Shown here in pieces: positions 18,975 to 26,281 of a stretch of 64,000 bases of DNA. Origin of the DNA: Paenibacillus urinalis (GTDB lineage Bacteria; Bacillota; Bacilli; Paenibacillales; Paenibacillaceae); the NCBI RefSeq assembly GCF_028747985.1, contig NZ_CP118108.1:1183501-1247500 (forward strand), written 5' to 3'. The first letter of the stretch is position 1, and every line of letters begins with the position of its first letter. The notes beneath the pieces were generated by a model. The model was not told the origin of the DNA. It searched no databases and saw nothing but the letters and a program-made list of their open reading frames with translations. A program made the position numbers and the translations under genes.

Positions 18975-19977
18975 ATTGAGAGCGATCATCCGTTATGTAA
19001 GCTTGTTTGCTGTCCTTATCCTTACCGTCTCCCTGCTTAGCGGCTGCGGAACTTCTGCAGAAGGGCAAGGCAGTAACAAGCTCAAGCTCCGAATTGCAGA
19101 TATTTCAACGAATCCGATTTTTCGAGTGGCGAAGAGCAAAGGGATCTTCGATAAACACGGGATTGACGCAGAGCTTGTTACTTTTGCAACACCAGCAGAA
19201 GGAATTAACTCACTCTTCATTAAACAGGTAGATGTTGCTTTTGGAGCGGATTATCCGCTTATTAATGCAGTGAGCAAGGGAGACTATTCCATCTTCGCTT
19301 CTTCAGGCAGCGCTACCGATCAAGGCGCCAAGGAGTGGAAGCTCTATGTACGCAATGAGATCAAAAGTGCAGAGGATTTGAAGGGGAAGAAGCTGAGCTT
19401 CTCCAGAGGTACCTTCATTCCTTACTTATGGGATGTGTATCTGTCTGAGAATGGAGTGTCTTTATCCGAGGTTGAGCTCATTGGCCAAGGGGCATTCGAC
19501 GAAGCTTATGTTGCTCTGCAAAAAGGAGAGATTGATGCAACCTGGATATACGGAGCCGTGCTGAATGAGAAATTCAGTGCACTGGAGGAAGCTCATGAAT
19601 TGACAGATATGTCACAGACGCCTGTGCGGCTGGGTACGGGCTTAATTGCAACCAATGAAGTGCTGGACAACAACCAAGAAGGTATGGTTGCTTTTCTAAA
19701 AGCGCTGGACGAAGCTTCTGAATACGCCCAAGCTAATCCCGATGAAACAGCAGATATTTTGTATGAGGAAGTCAAGCAGCCGAGAGAAGCTACGCTGAAG
19801 GACCTGCCCAATAATCCATGGAATGTTGGGTTTAGCGAGAAGGCCTATGAAGGACTAGTCGGACAGAAGGAATATATGATCAGTTCGGGTACGATTGAAA
19901 CGGATTTTGATCTGAAAGAGAAGATTAATCTGGATCTGATTCGCACCGCTTTTCCGGATCGGGTTGAAGTGGAATAA
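18967..19977 (+). CDS. SsuA/NMT1-like substrate-binding lipoprotein
   Basis: 336 residues. Lipobox LLSGC with Cys27, then a type II binding fold of the nitrate/sulfonate/taurine group (NMT1/SsuA-like). Motifs are IADISTNPIFRVAKSKGIFDKHGIDAELVTF, VAFGADYPLINAV and LKGKKLSFSRGTFIPYLWDVYL. The ATG at 18967 lies inside the end of the upstream gene, behind AAAGGACGGGG. ATPase and permease genes follow at short spacing. With an arylsulfotransferase-like gene in front, I infer an organosulfur compound or aryl sulfate as cargo, but thiamine-precursor or other aromatic ligands use the same fold. Confidence 0.86.
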   Translation: MSKLRAIIRYVSLFAVLILTVSLLSGCGTSAEGQGSNKLKLRIADISTNPIFRVAKSKGIFDKHGIDAELVTFATPAEGINSLFIKQVDVAFGADYPLINAVSKGDYSIFASSGSATDQGAKEWKLYVRNEIKSAEDLKGKKLSFSRGTFIPYLWDVYLSENGVSLSEVELIGQGAFDEAYVALQKGEIDATWIYGAVLNEKFSALEEAHELTDMSQTPVRLGTGLIATNEVLDNNQEGMVAFLKALDEASEYAQANPDETADILYEEVKQPREATLKDLPNNPWNVGFSEKAYEGLVGQKEYMISSGTIETDFDLKEKINLDLIRTAFPDRVEVE

Positions 19978-19991
19978 GGAGGGGATACGTT

Positions 19992-20768
19992 ATGAGAGCA
20001 GCAGCAAGCGCCAATGAGATCTATATCGAGCGGCTTAATAAGAGCTTTACTCAACAGGCCCAAGGGGAGCTCCATTACATCATTCAGGACGTTAATTTGA
20101 CGGTCAAAGGAGGAGAATTCTTTATTCTGCTTGGTCCAAGCGGCTGCGGTAAATCTACATTGCTCAGTCTGATCGCAGGATTCGTGTCTAAGACGTCGGG
20201 GCAGGTCAAGGTTGGGGAGAAAGAGGTTGAACGACCGGGACAGGATCGTGCGGTTGTATTTCAGCAGGCCGATTCTTCCCTGTTCCCTTGGCTTACGGTG
20301 AGGGAGAATGTGGAGTTTGGTCTCCGGATGAAGCGGATACCCGCTGCAGCACGCAAGCAAATTTCGGATCAGTATATATCCATGGTAGGTCTTGCGGGTC
20401 ATGAGCACAAGTTCCCCAGGGAGCTGTCAGGCGGAATGAAGCAGAGAGTTCAGCTTGCCAGAGTGCTATCCAATGACCCTGCTATTTTGCTGATGGATGA
20501 ACCCTTTGGTGCGCTGGATGCGATGACGAGACGAACGATGCAGCGAGAGCTCGTGAAGATCTGGCAGGAGACAGACAAGACGGTGATCTTTGTAACGCAT
20601 GATATTCAGGAAGCACTGCTTCTTGGGCAGCGAGTCGGCATTATGTCTGCAGGCCCTTCCTCCAAAATAACAGATGTGTATGATGTTCCTTTTGCCTATC
20701 CAAGAGATTTGTCTGCACCTGAGTTTCATGAAGTCTATAACCAAATTCAATCTCATTTTGATGAATAA
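19992..20768 (+). CDS. Sulfonate/nitrate-type ABC importer ATPase
   Basis: 258 residues, SsuB/TauB-like. Walker A GPSGCGKST, Q-loop FQQADSSLFPWLTVRENV, signature LSGGMKQRVQLARVL, Walker B AILLMDEPFGALD, and a switch His in VTHDIQEA. It starts 14 bases after the lipoprotein gene behind AAGGAGGGG. It energises the adjacent permease. The QADSSLFPWLTV stretch is characteristic of the nitrate/sulfonate/taurine branch. Confidence 0.9.
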   Translation: MRAAASANEIYIERLNKSFTQQAQGELHYIIQDVNLTVKGGEFFILLGPSGCGKSTLLSLIAGFVSKTSGQVKVGEKEVERPGQDRAVVFQQADSSLFPWLTVRENVEFGLRMKRIPAAARKQISDQYISMVGLAGHEHKFPRELSGGMKQRVQLARVLSNDPAILLMDEPFGALDAMTRRTMQRELVKIWQETDKTVIFVTHDIQEALLLGQRVGIMSAGPSSKITDVYDVPFAYPRDLSAPEFHEVYNQIQSHFDE

Positions 20769-20795
20769 AGCGGATATCGGAGGGCGGAGATTGTT

Positions 20796-21569
20796 ATGAG
20801 CAAGTATAAAAAAGCAGCATTGCATATCACCTTCTGGTTCGCACTTATCATCCTGTGGCATCTGCTGTCACTTGTATATGAACCAGAAATTCTACCAGGT
20901 CCACTCTATACACTGCAAGGCGGCTATGAGCTGTTCATGGATGGCACATTGCTTCAATATATAGGAATCAGCTCATACCGAGTGCTTCTGGGTTGGACCC
21001 TTGGCAGCCTTCTGGCTATACCCGTAGGGATTACAATTGGGAAGGTTCATGCGATCCGGCTATTCGCCGAGCCGTTTCTGAATTTTATCCGGTTCATACC
21101 GCCGATTGCCTTCATTACATTGTTCCTTGTCTGGTTTGGGATCGGGGAGACGTCCAAAATTATGCTGATTCTGTACGCAACCTTCTTTATCGTCACACTG
21201 AATACGCTCACGGGTGTTCTGTCCGTGGAAGAGGATAAGATTCGTTCAGCCAGAAGCATGGGGGCGTCAGAGTGGCAAATTGTTCTTCATGTTATTGTTC
21301 CAGCAACCGTGCCTTATATGTTCACAGGGATTCGGTTAGCTATGGGGACCTCCTTCATGGCGATTATTGGAGCAGAGATGATTGCTTCCAATGAGGGAGT
21401 GGGTTACCTGATCTGGAACTCACGGCTCTTCTTCCGCACCGACTGGATCTTTGTTGGACTCTTATGCCTGGGGCTCATGGGATTTCTCACGGACCGAATC
21501 GTAGGACTGATCGGACGAAAACTTCTCTCCCGTTACGGGGTAGTCAGCTCCAATGCGCTGCGCAGGTAA
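20796..21569 (+). CDS. Sulfonate/nitrate-type ABC importer permease
   Basis: 257 residues, about six helices, BPD_transp_1 family, SsuC-like. Conserved elements include the ILPGP start of the periplasmic segment, FIRFIPPIAFITLFLVWFGIG and the EAA-type loop RSARSMGASEWQIVLHVIVPATVPYMFTGIR that docks to the ATPase. It is the last gene of the operon, followed by a terminator. No monooxygenase (SsuD-type) gene is present here; the sulfotransferase-like protein takes its place. Confidence 0.9.
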   Translation: MSKYKKAALHITFWFALIILWHLLSLVYEPEILPGPLYTLQGGYELFMDGTLLQYIGISSYRVLLGWTLGSLLAIPVGITIGKVHAIRLFAEPFLNFIRFIPPIAFITLFLVWFGIGETSKIMLILYATFFIVTLNTLTGVLSVEEDKIRSARSMGASEWQIVLHVIVPATVPYMFTGIRLAMGTSFMAIIGAEMIASNEGVGYLIWNSRLFFRTDWIFVGLLCLGLMGFLTDRIVGLIGRKLLSRYGVVSSNALRR

Positions 21570-21575
21570 GGTGAA

Positions 21576-21615
21576 AAAAGCTTCACGGCACAATGTGACC
21601 GTGAAGCTTTTATTT
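21576..21615. terminator. Terminator of the ASST/importer operon
   Basis: AAAAGCTTCACGG (21576-21588) pairs perfectly with CCGTGAAGCTTTT (21599-21611). The A-run on the left lets it serve the minus-strand gene as well. Confidence 0.85.
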
Positions 21616-21643
21616 TGGTATAGAGAGGTTCGGCTCTGTTGAA

Positions 21644-21817
21644 CTACAGATTTGGATCCTGCTCCAGATTGTTATTTTGGGATGAAGGCTGCTTCTCAAA
21701 CACATGAGCTGCTTCTTCAGAAGAAAATTCAGTGTCATTCTCCCCAGGGACTGGCAGCTTGTTCAGCTTCGTGGAGATGACCTCGGCTTTTGTAGCTTGG
21801 TTCTTAGATTTGCTCAT
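21644..21817 (-). CDS. Small acidic protein of unknown function (57 aa)
   Basis: The ATG at 21817 follows GGAGGAGGTG at good spacing; a longer reading adds only seven residues across the ribosome site. The product is hydrophilic and low in complexity: a basic N-terminus (MSKSKNQATKAE), then acidic and Asn/Gln-rich (SSQNNNLEQDPNL), with no membrane segment. It is probably intrinsically disordered. I do not recognise a family. It lies between the importer operon and the type VII-like locus, with a clear ribosome site as the main evidence that it is real. Confidence 0.55.
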   Translation of the reverse strand: MSKSKNQATKAEVISTKLNKLPVPGENDTEFSSEEAAHVFEKQPSSQNNNLEQDPNL

Positions 21818-21924
21818 CAGTAACACACCTCCTCCCATCTCCGCATACTCAAGTATTTTTTCAAGCAGGCCAGAATTTTATACCTGTTCATGCAGGATAA
21901 GGAGGTGAGCTATACCATTAGGTA

Positions 21925-22752
21925 TTACTGATTGGCAAATTGCTTGATCATGCCTTGAAGATGAGTCCGCAGGCTGCTCTCACCAGTACGTTCAATGGTG
22001 ATGAGCGTTTCGGCTTCTGATTCCTGTGGGGTATCATATACGCTCCAGAAATGATTGTCTGTGTGGAGCAGCAGTAATATGCTCTCTGCAGCCGGCAGCT
22101 CTTCCTGTGAATAATTCATAATGCTGAGGTTATCTAGGCTTCGTCCGGATGCTTGAAAATCGGTGCACCAGGATACAATCAGATCCTTATCCGCGGCATC
22201 GACGGACCATTCGTTTATTAAACGCTCTGCATTATTAAGGGCAGGGTTCTCCGTCAATTGGCTCCATTGTGATTCAGGCAGCTGGAAACGGGAGGAGGTA
22301 CCAGGCGGTAGAGTACGTGCTTGTCCCACGTATAGACGGTATAATTCTTCTTCCCATTCACTTGGCTCCGTCCAGGTAAAGAGGTGGATGCGCTGATCAA
22401 TAGATAAATGATAGAGGTATGGATCACCGGATTCGGTTCCTTTATGGATTGTCAGTACTTTCTCCTGACCATCCCAATCGGTGTAGCCTCTGAGCATGCT
22501 CCGGCTCTTCGCAAAATGAACAAGCATGTCCAGAAGCTCGGGGACGAATTCAATTTCATTTTCTTCCATACGTACGATGAGGCCTTTGGATAGAAGACTA
22601 TGAGATGCTGCTCTCAGCACTAGCTCCCATTCATTCTCTTCTAGTTCACCGTACATTGGTTTGAGCAGGCCGGCAGCGACGTCATCTGCGCCCAAGGAAG
22701 CCAGTGCAAAACCAAACTCTTCGATGGATAACGTAATTAATGGTTTGTCCAT
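21925..22752 (-). CDS. EspG-like protein, possible type VII secretion chaperone
   Basis: 275 residues, soluble, no signal peptide. The N-terminal pattern (LITLSIEEFGFALASLGADDVAAGLL, then a charged linker, LVLRAASHSLLSKGLIV and an acidic loop before a helical FVPELLDMLVHFA) resembles EspG proteins (PF14011), which hold WXG/PE-PPE substrates before ESX secretion. Beta strands follow (KVLTIHKG, YLYHLSI, HLFTW) in the EspG order. It closes a minus-strand cluster with a WXG100 protein and its presumed immunity proteins, which supports the assignment. The family call is by pattern only and needs a profile search. The ribosome site (AAAGGAG before ATG) is clear. Confidence 0.5.
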   Translation of the reverse strand: MDKPLITLSIEEFGFALASLGADDVAAGLLKPMYGELEENEWELVLRAASHSLLSKGLIVRMEENEIEFVPELLDMLVHFAKSRSMLRGYTDWDGQEKVLTIHKGTESGDPYLYHLSIDQRIHLFTWTEPSEWEEELYRLYVGQARTLPPGTSSRFQLPESQWSQLTENPALNNAERLINEWSVDAADKDLIVSWCTDFQASGRSLDNLSIMNYSQEELPAAESILLLLHTDNHFWSVYDTPQESEAETLITIERTGESSLRTHLQGMIKQFANQ

Positions 22753-22786
22753 AAGATCTCCTTTTTACTTAAGATATATTGGCTGA

Positions 22787-22888
22787 TTAATAGATGATTT
22801 TTGCAAGAAAGGTTCCGATAACCAAAAAGAGGAGACATATCAGGGTGTGAATAATAGCATTTTTCCGATGATAAGTTACTTTAGTCAT
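22787..22888 (-). CDS. Truncated immunity-like peptide (33 aa)
   Basis: Behind a good GGAGG site, the reading begins MTKVTYHRKNAII and continues with one hydrophobic helix (LICLLFLVIGTFLA), then stops. It matches the first ~33 residues of the three full-length proteins at 23064, 23805 and 24389. It is either a decayed paralogue cut after the first helix or a functional single-helix peptide. Decay is more likely because the rest of the domain is absent. Confidence 0.5.
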   Translation of the reverse strand: MTKVTYHRKNAIIHTLICLLFLVIGTFLAKIIY

Positions 22889-22944
22889 GATCTGCCTCCA
22901 TAAAATATAGGACAGTTTTGAATGGGTTCAAACTTTTGGAGTGG

Positions 22945-23037
22945 TCATGATTTTTGGTGTTTATTTCTCCAAGTGAGAAATAAACCGATACAAACAAATA
23001 CTAGTACTATTTTACGAGCATAAATTACATGTGTCAT
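22945..23037 (-). CDS. Truncated immunity-like peptide (30 aa)
   Basis: Starts MTHVIYARKIVLVFVCIGLFLTW and stops after RNKHQKS. Like the neighbour at 22787, it keeps only the N-terminus and first helix of the 153-residue family. Codons 8-22 align well with the copy at 23805 (RKTAI, IVGLFLTW). A GAGG site precedes the ATG. Two independent truncations side by side suggest repeated duplication and loss. Confidence 0.5.
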   Translation of the reverse strand: MTHVIYARKIVLVFVCIGLFLTWRNKHQKS

Positions 23038-23063
23038 CGTGTTATGCCTCAGCTATCGCCAGA

Positions 23064-23525
23064 TCATTTATATCTATTCCAGGCTACACGAATATGCTTA
23101 AGTGTTTCATTAAACTCTTCCGTGCTGAATGCATGGAAGGTTTTCACATCTACAAACTCATGATTATTAAGTATAAAACGATAGAAGGGAGGTACAGACT
23201 GAAACCATTTATTCACCGAACTTTGATGTGACTCGATTTTTTTAATATTTGACCATGGTACTGTTCTTCCATTATTCAATTGAATTTTCTCTTGATCGTA
23301 GTTGAGTAGCGGTTTTGTAGAGAATAGTAACCTAATTAAATGAATAAATGGAAGAGCAAAAAACCAAAGCCCTATAACCATGGCAGACAAGTAGAAGATA
23401 GTTTCGGCTGGACCCAAATTGTTTCCTGTCAGGGCAAAAGCAAGTACAATACACATAATTATTAGCAAGAAGATTGAAATGGCTTTGTAAAAAACAGTTT
23501 TTCGGTTATAACGGATAGACTGCAT
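23064..23525 (-). CDS. Two-helix membrane protein, probable immunity protein (paralogue 1)
   Basis: 153 residues. A short basic N-terminus (MQSIRYNRKTVFYK) is followed by two hydrophobic helices (about 14-32 and 42-64), then a cytoplasmic beta-rich domain of ~85 residues (YDQEKIQLNNGRTVPWSNIKKIESHQ...FILNNHEFVDVKTFHAFS). This is the layout of STM3941-type proteins, which have a PH-like fold and occur in polymorphic toxin loci. It is about 35-40% identical by eye to the copies at 23805 and 24389. I infer that it protects the membrane against the WXG100 toxin-like protein encoded nearby. Confidence 0.65.
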   Translation of the reverse strand: MQSIRYNRKTVFYKAISIFLLIIMCIVLAFALTGNNLGPAETIFYLSAMVIGLWFFALPFIHLIRLLFSTKPLLNYDQEKIQLNNGRTVPWSNIKKIESHQSSVNKWFQSVPPFYRFILNNHEFVDVKTFHAFSTEEFNETLKHIRVAWNRYK

Positions 23526-23539
23526 AAATCCTCCTTAAC

Positions 23540-23711
23540 TTATTTAAATAGGCCGCCTATCCAACCAATCGCCTGTTCTGCAGCGGATGCTACGTTCTTG
23601 CGTAATGCCTGCCCCAAAGACAGAATCTGTCCGTTCAGGTTAGAGATCATACTGCTAGTAAGCGTAGAAAATTTCCTGGATTCGTTCAGGAGGGACAACA
23701 ATTCTTGTCAA
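23540..23711 (-). pseudogene. Decayed copy of the WXG100 toxin-like gene
   Basis: Reading down the minus strand, a TTG at 23711 stands exactly where the intact gene has its GTG, then TRIVVPPERIQEI, a frameshifting 20-base deletion, LTSSMISNLNGQILSL, a 10-base deletion, and a jump to a toxin-like C-terminus (EQAIGWIGGLFK, stop at 23540). About 870 bases of the middle are missing. The upstream ~75 bases (to 23785) also match the region before the intact gene (26098-26174), minus about 59 bases. So this is the remnant of a second toxin gene complete with its 5' region. Confidence 0.75.
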
Positions 23712-23804
23712 CTTGGTATACATACCCATTATTTGTAAGGTCAGAAACCCTACACTGGCAACTAAAGTCGGATAAAACATGACTTTTGTATGAGGATTTA
23801 GAGT

Positions 23805-24266
23805 TCATCGGCGGTTTGTATTCCAAGCTGAACGTAGTACTTTAAGTACCTCTGTGTCCTTGTCTTTCAGCAGACTGTAAGTATAAATCCTTTTTTCGGA
23901 CTTGTCGTTCAGTTCAACAAGAAAGTGAGAGGGTACGGGAAGCAGGAATTTATTCATTTTCCCCTCGATACTCTCAAGCTTCTTGATCTGATGCCAAGGA
24001 ATGGTCTGATTGTCGTTTAACACAATGCCTTCTTTATTATAGGAAAACAAAATATTGCTGCCGACCGTCCTGACAGCGCTCCAATAAAAATGAGGGCCCA
24101 TAAACCAAAAAGCTAGGAAAGCGCCAGAAGCATAATAAAATCTAAAGATCATACTATGCCTGCCATTAATGACTTCCCAGGTAAGAAATAAACCGACAAT
24201 AATGAACACGAAGCAGATCAGAGTGTTACGTATTGCAGTTTTGCGTTCAAAGGTAACAGAAGTCAT
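23805..24266 (-). CDS. Two-helix membrane protein, probable immunity protein (paralogue 2)
   Basis: 153 residues: MTSVTFERKTAIRNTL, helix one (ICFVFIIVGLFLTW), helix two (FYYASGAFLAFWFMGPHFYW), then a beta-rich domain with FSYNKEGIVLNDNQTIPWHQIKKLESIEGKM and LPVPSHFLVEL. It shares more with the copy at 24389 (FSYNxEGIxLN, IKKxExIxGKM, PVPSHFL) than with the one at 23064. Ends two bases before the end of the toxin remnant's 5' region, so each full immunity gene lies next to a toxin gene or remnant. Confidence 0.65.
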   Translation of the reverse strand: MTSVTFERKTAIRNTLICFVFIIVGLFLTWEVINGRHSMIFRFYYASGAFLAFWFMGPHFYWSAVRTVGSNILFSYNKEGIVLNDNQTIPWHQIKKLESIEGKMNKFLLPVPSHFLVELNDKSEKRIYTYSLLKDKDTEVLKVLRSAWNTNRR

Positions 24267-24388
24267 GATAGTATACTGCCTCCAAAAGGAAGTTGCCCAG
24301 CTCGGTTACATTCTTTTTTGCAGAGCTATATGCGACATGCCCTTCGGCATAAAACTCGAATGCACTTCCTAAGCAGGTAGCTTATAGA

Positions 24389-24856
24389 TTAGGTTTTGTT
24401 TTTATTTTGATTCCAGGTGGTACGGAGCTCTTTGAGCACAATGCTTTCCCTTGTTCTCAGCAGGTTATGAGTAGTTATTTTGATTTCTCCATGACTTGTA
24501 GTAAGCAGGAAGTGAGAAGGGACGGGCAGAATAAATCGACTCATTTTGCCGTCAATGTGCTCAATCTTTTTAATACTGCTCCAGGCTATTTCCTTCCCAT
24601 TGTTCAACTTGATACCCTCTTCGTTATAAGAGAACAGAGTGGTACTGCTACTAATTGAGTTAAGCAGGTTCCAGTAAAAAAGGGGTCCTATAAACCAGAA
24701 ACAAAGAAACGCGCCAGATAAATAATAAATACGTATTAGAAAAGTTACATCATCAGTTATAGTTGACCAAATGAGAAATATACCGATACAAAAAAATACT
24801 AGTGCTATAAATGTAAAAAGTATAGCGGTTTTACGACGATAGTTAATAAGAGTCAT
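24389..24856 (-). CDS. Two-helix membrane protein, probable cognate immunity protein (paralogue 3)
   Basis: 155 residues with the same plan: MTLINYRRKTAIL, two helices (about 12-32 and 41-63), then the beta-rich PH-like domain (FSYNEEGIKLNNGKEIAWSSIKKIEHIDGKMSR, LPVPSHFLLTTS). It lies 114 bases downstream of the intact WXG100 gene on the same strand and is the natural candidate for its cognate immunity protein. AGGAAG-type ribosome site (GGAGGAAGCACC before the ATG). Confidence 0.68.
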   Translation of the reverse strand: MTLINYRRKTAILFTFIALVFFCIGIFLIWSTITDDVTFLIRIYYLSGAFLCFWFIGPLFYWNLLNSISSSTTLFSYNEEGIKLNNGKEIAWSSIKKIEHIDGKMSRFILPVPSHFLLTTSHGEIKITTHNLLRTRESIVLKELRTTWNQNKNKT

Positions 24857-24970
24857 AAGGTGCTTCCTCCAAGGGTCTGGGTTATTCTAATGCTAGAATG
24901 AGAGACTCTTTTATCAGATGTTATTCTTTTGATGAAAAAGTGATTTAAGTGATTGGAGTGATGGCTTAGA

Positions 24971-26038
24971 TTATTTAAACAATCCACTCACCCATTTTAT
25001 TCCTTTTTCTGCTACTCCTGCAGCGATGCCACCTAATGCTGCTCCTGCACTTCCTCCAACGTATGCACCCACAGCTGCACCTACCGGCCCAAATAAAACT
25101 CCACCTATTGCTCCAACAGCAACTGCACCTGCTCCAGCTGCAGCGGACTTAATCACGACATTGGAAGCAGATACGGCGATATCCGTACCGGTAAGGGTTC
25201 CCGCTTTAATTTTTGAGACGGTTTTAACTCCTTCATCGAAGACATTAAGTCCGACGTTAATCGGAAACAGTCTCTTCCCGATCATCTTGGGAATGGCAGA
25301 TATTTTCATTCCGTATTGCCCTTTGGGTACACCAGCTACAACGTTACGAGTCCACTGAGAGAAGCTATTCGCTTTACTAAAGCCGAGCCCAAGCTTACCC
25401 ATCTTTAATGTCCCTGCGAGCTTATCGAAGCCTTTGAGTCCCTTCATGACAAGTCCAGGATTGCGGAACTGTTTATCCATTCGGCGTGCCATGTTTCTAA
25501 GAAAAGTATTCGGACCCTTGCCATTGACCCACTTGGCATTATGGACAACTGCCCGGGTAGGATTCTTTGGACTGCGCTTGAATTCAACGGTTTTGGTCAG
25601 CACAAGCGTGCTTGCCAAAAGGCTGTACATGCCTGTGCCTGCGAGTGCCAAGTTCCCGCGAATGCCGTTCGCAGTACTCCAAGCATTTTCCCCTTGATTA
25701 AATAAGTTCGACAGGGTTTCCTTCGGATTTTGTCCTTGAGAATTACCGTCCGTATGTATTCCGTTGCCTGCCGTCTGATCGGTTTCGGCAAATTTAACAG
25801 CAATGGAGCGAAGCTCAGTTCCAATGGAGGCAACAGAAGTGGTGAAGCTCTCCATTTGTCCGCGAGCAACCTGAAATTCTTGAAAGAAGCGTTCTTGCGT
25901 AATGCCTGCCCATCTGCTCTGCAAAGACAGAATCTGTCCGTTCAGGTTAGAGATCATACTGCTAGTAAGCGTAGAAGCTTGAGCAAATTGCTGTGATATT
26001 TCCTGGATTCGTTCAGGAGGGACAACAATTCTAGTCAC
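24971..26038 (-). CDS. WXG100 protein with glycine-zipper-like C-terminus, putative type VII pore-forming effector
   Basis: 355 residues from the GTG at 26038, preceded by GAGGTG; a GTG three codons earlier is possible, but the decayed copy keeps a TTG at the 26038 position. Residues 1-95 are a WXG100 helical hairpin with the turn motif RWAGIT. A middle region (about 125-260) is basic (FKRSPKNPTRAVVHNAKWVNG, RNMARRMDKQFRNPG). The last ~75 residues are Gly/Ala-rich and hydrophobic with GxxxG spacing (GAIGGVLFGPVGAAVGAYVG), like glycine-zipper membrane-active effectors such as TelE. No enzyme motif is seen. With membrane-type immunity genes beside it, a membrane-targeting toxin is inferred. Confidence 0.72.
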   Translation of the reverse strand: MTRIVVPPERIQEISQQFAQASTLTSSMISNLNGQILSLQSRWAGITQERFFQEFQVARGQMESFTTSVASIGTELRSIAVKFAETDQTAGNGIHTDGNSQGQNPKETLSNLFNQGENAWSTANGIRGNLALAGTGMYSLLASTLVLTKTVEFKRSPKNPTRAVVHNAKWVNGKGPNTFLRNMARRMDKQFRNPGLVMKGLKGFDKLAGTLKMGKLGLGFSKANSFSQWTRNVVAGVPKGQYGMKISAIPKMIGKRLFPINVGLNVFDEGVKTVSKIKAGTLTGTDIAVSASNVVIKSAAAGAGAVAVGAIGGVLFGPVGAAVGAYVGGSAGAALGGIAAGVAEKGIKWVSGLFK

Positions 26039-26281
26039 CTTGTTCACCTCGTTTGTATAGTGGGTTCTTACTTATATAGAAGCTGTGAAGTTATCAACTT
26101 GGTATATATACCCATTAATTGTAAGGTCAGAAACGCTGCATTGGCAACGAAAGTCGGATAAAACAGGACTTTTGTAAGAGACACATCACGGAGAACTGCA
26201 TCCAAAGTCCAGCTTTTGCATCATGAACCAATAGCCGACTTAGCAGTAAAAACCGCCGGTCGGCTCAATTGGACAGCAGGT

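Noticed and set aside
23031-23231. 66-codon plus-strand frame across the immunity genes
   Set aside because: Antisense to the immunity paralogue and its truncated neighbour, which have ribosome sites and family similarity.
26068-26184. 38-codon minus-strand frame before the toxin gene, also readable in the decayed copy
   Set aside because: All seven base differences between the two copies change the amino acid, so there is no sign of protein-level selection. It is better read as duplicated 5' region.
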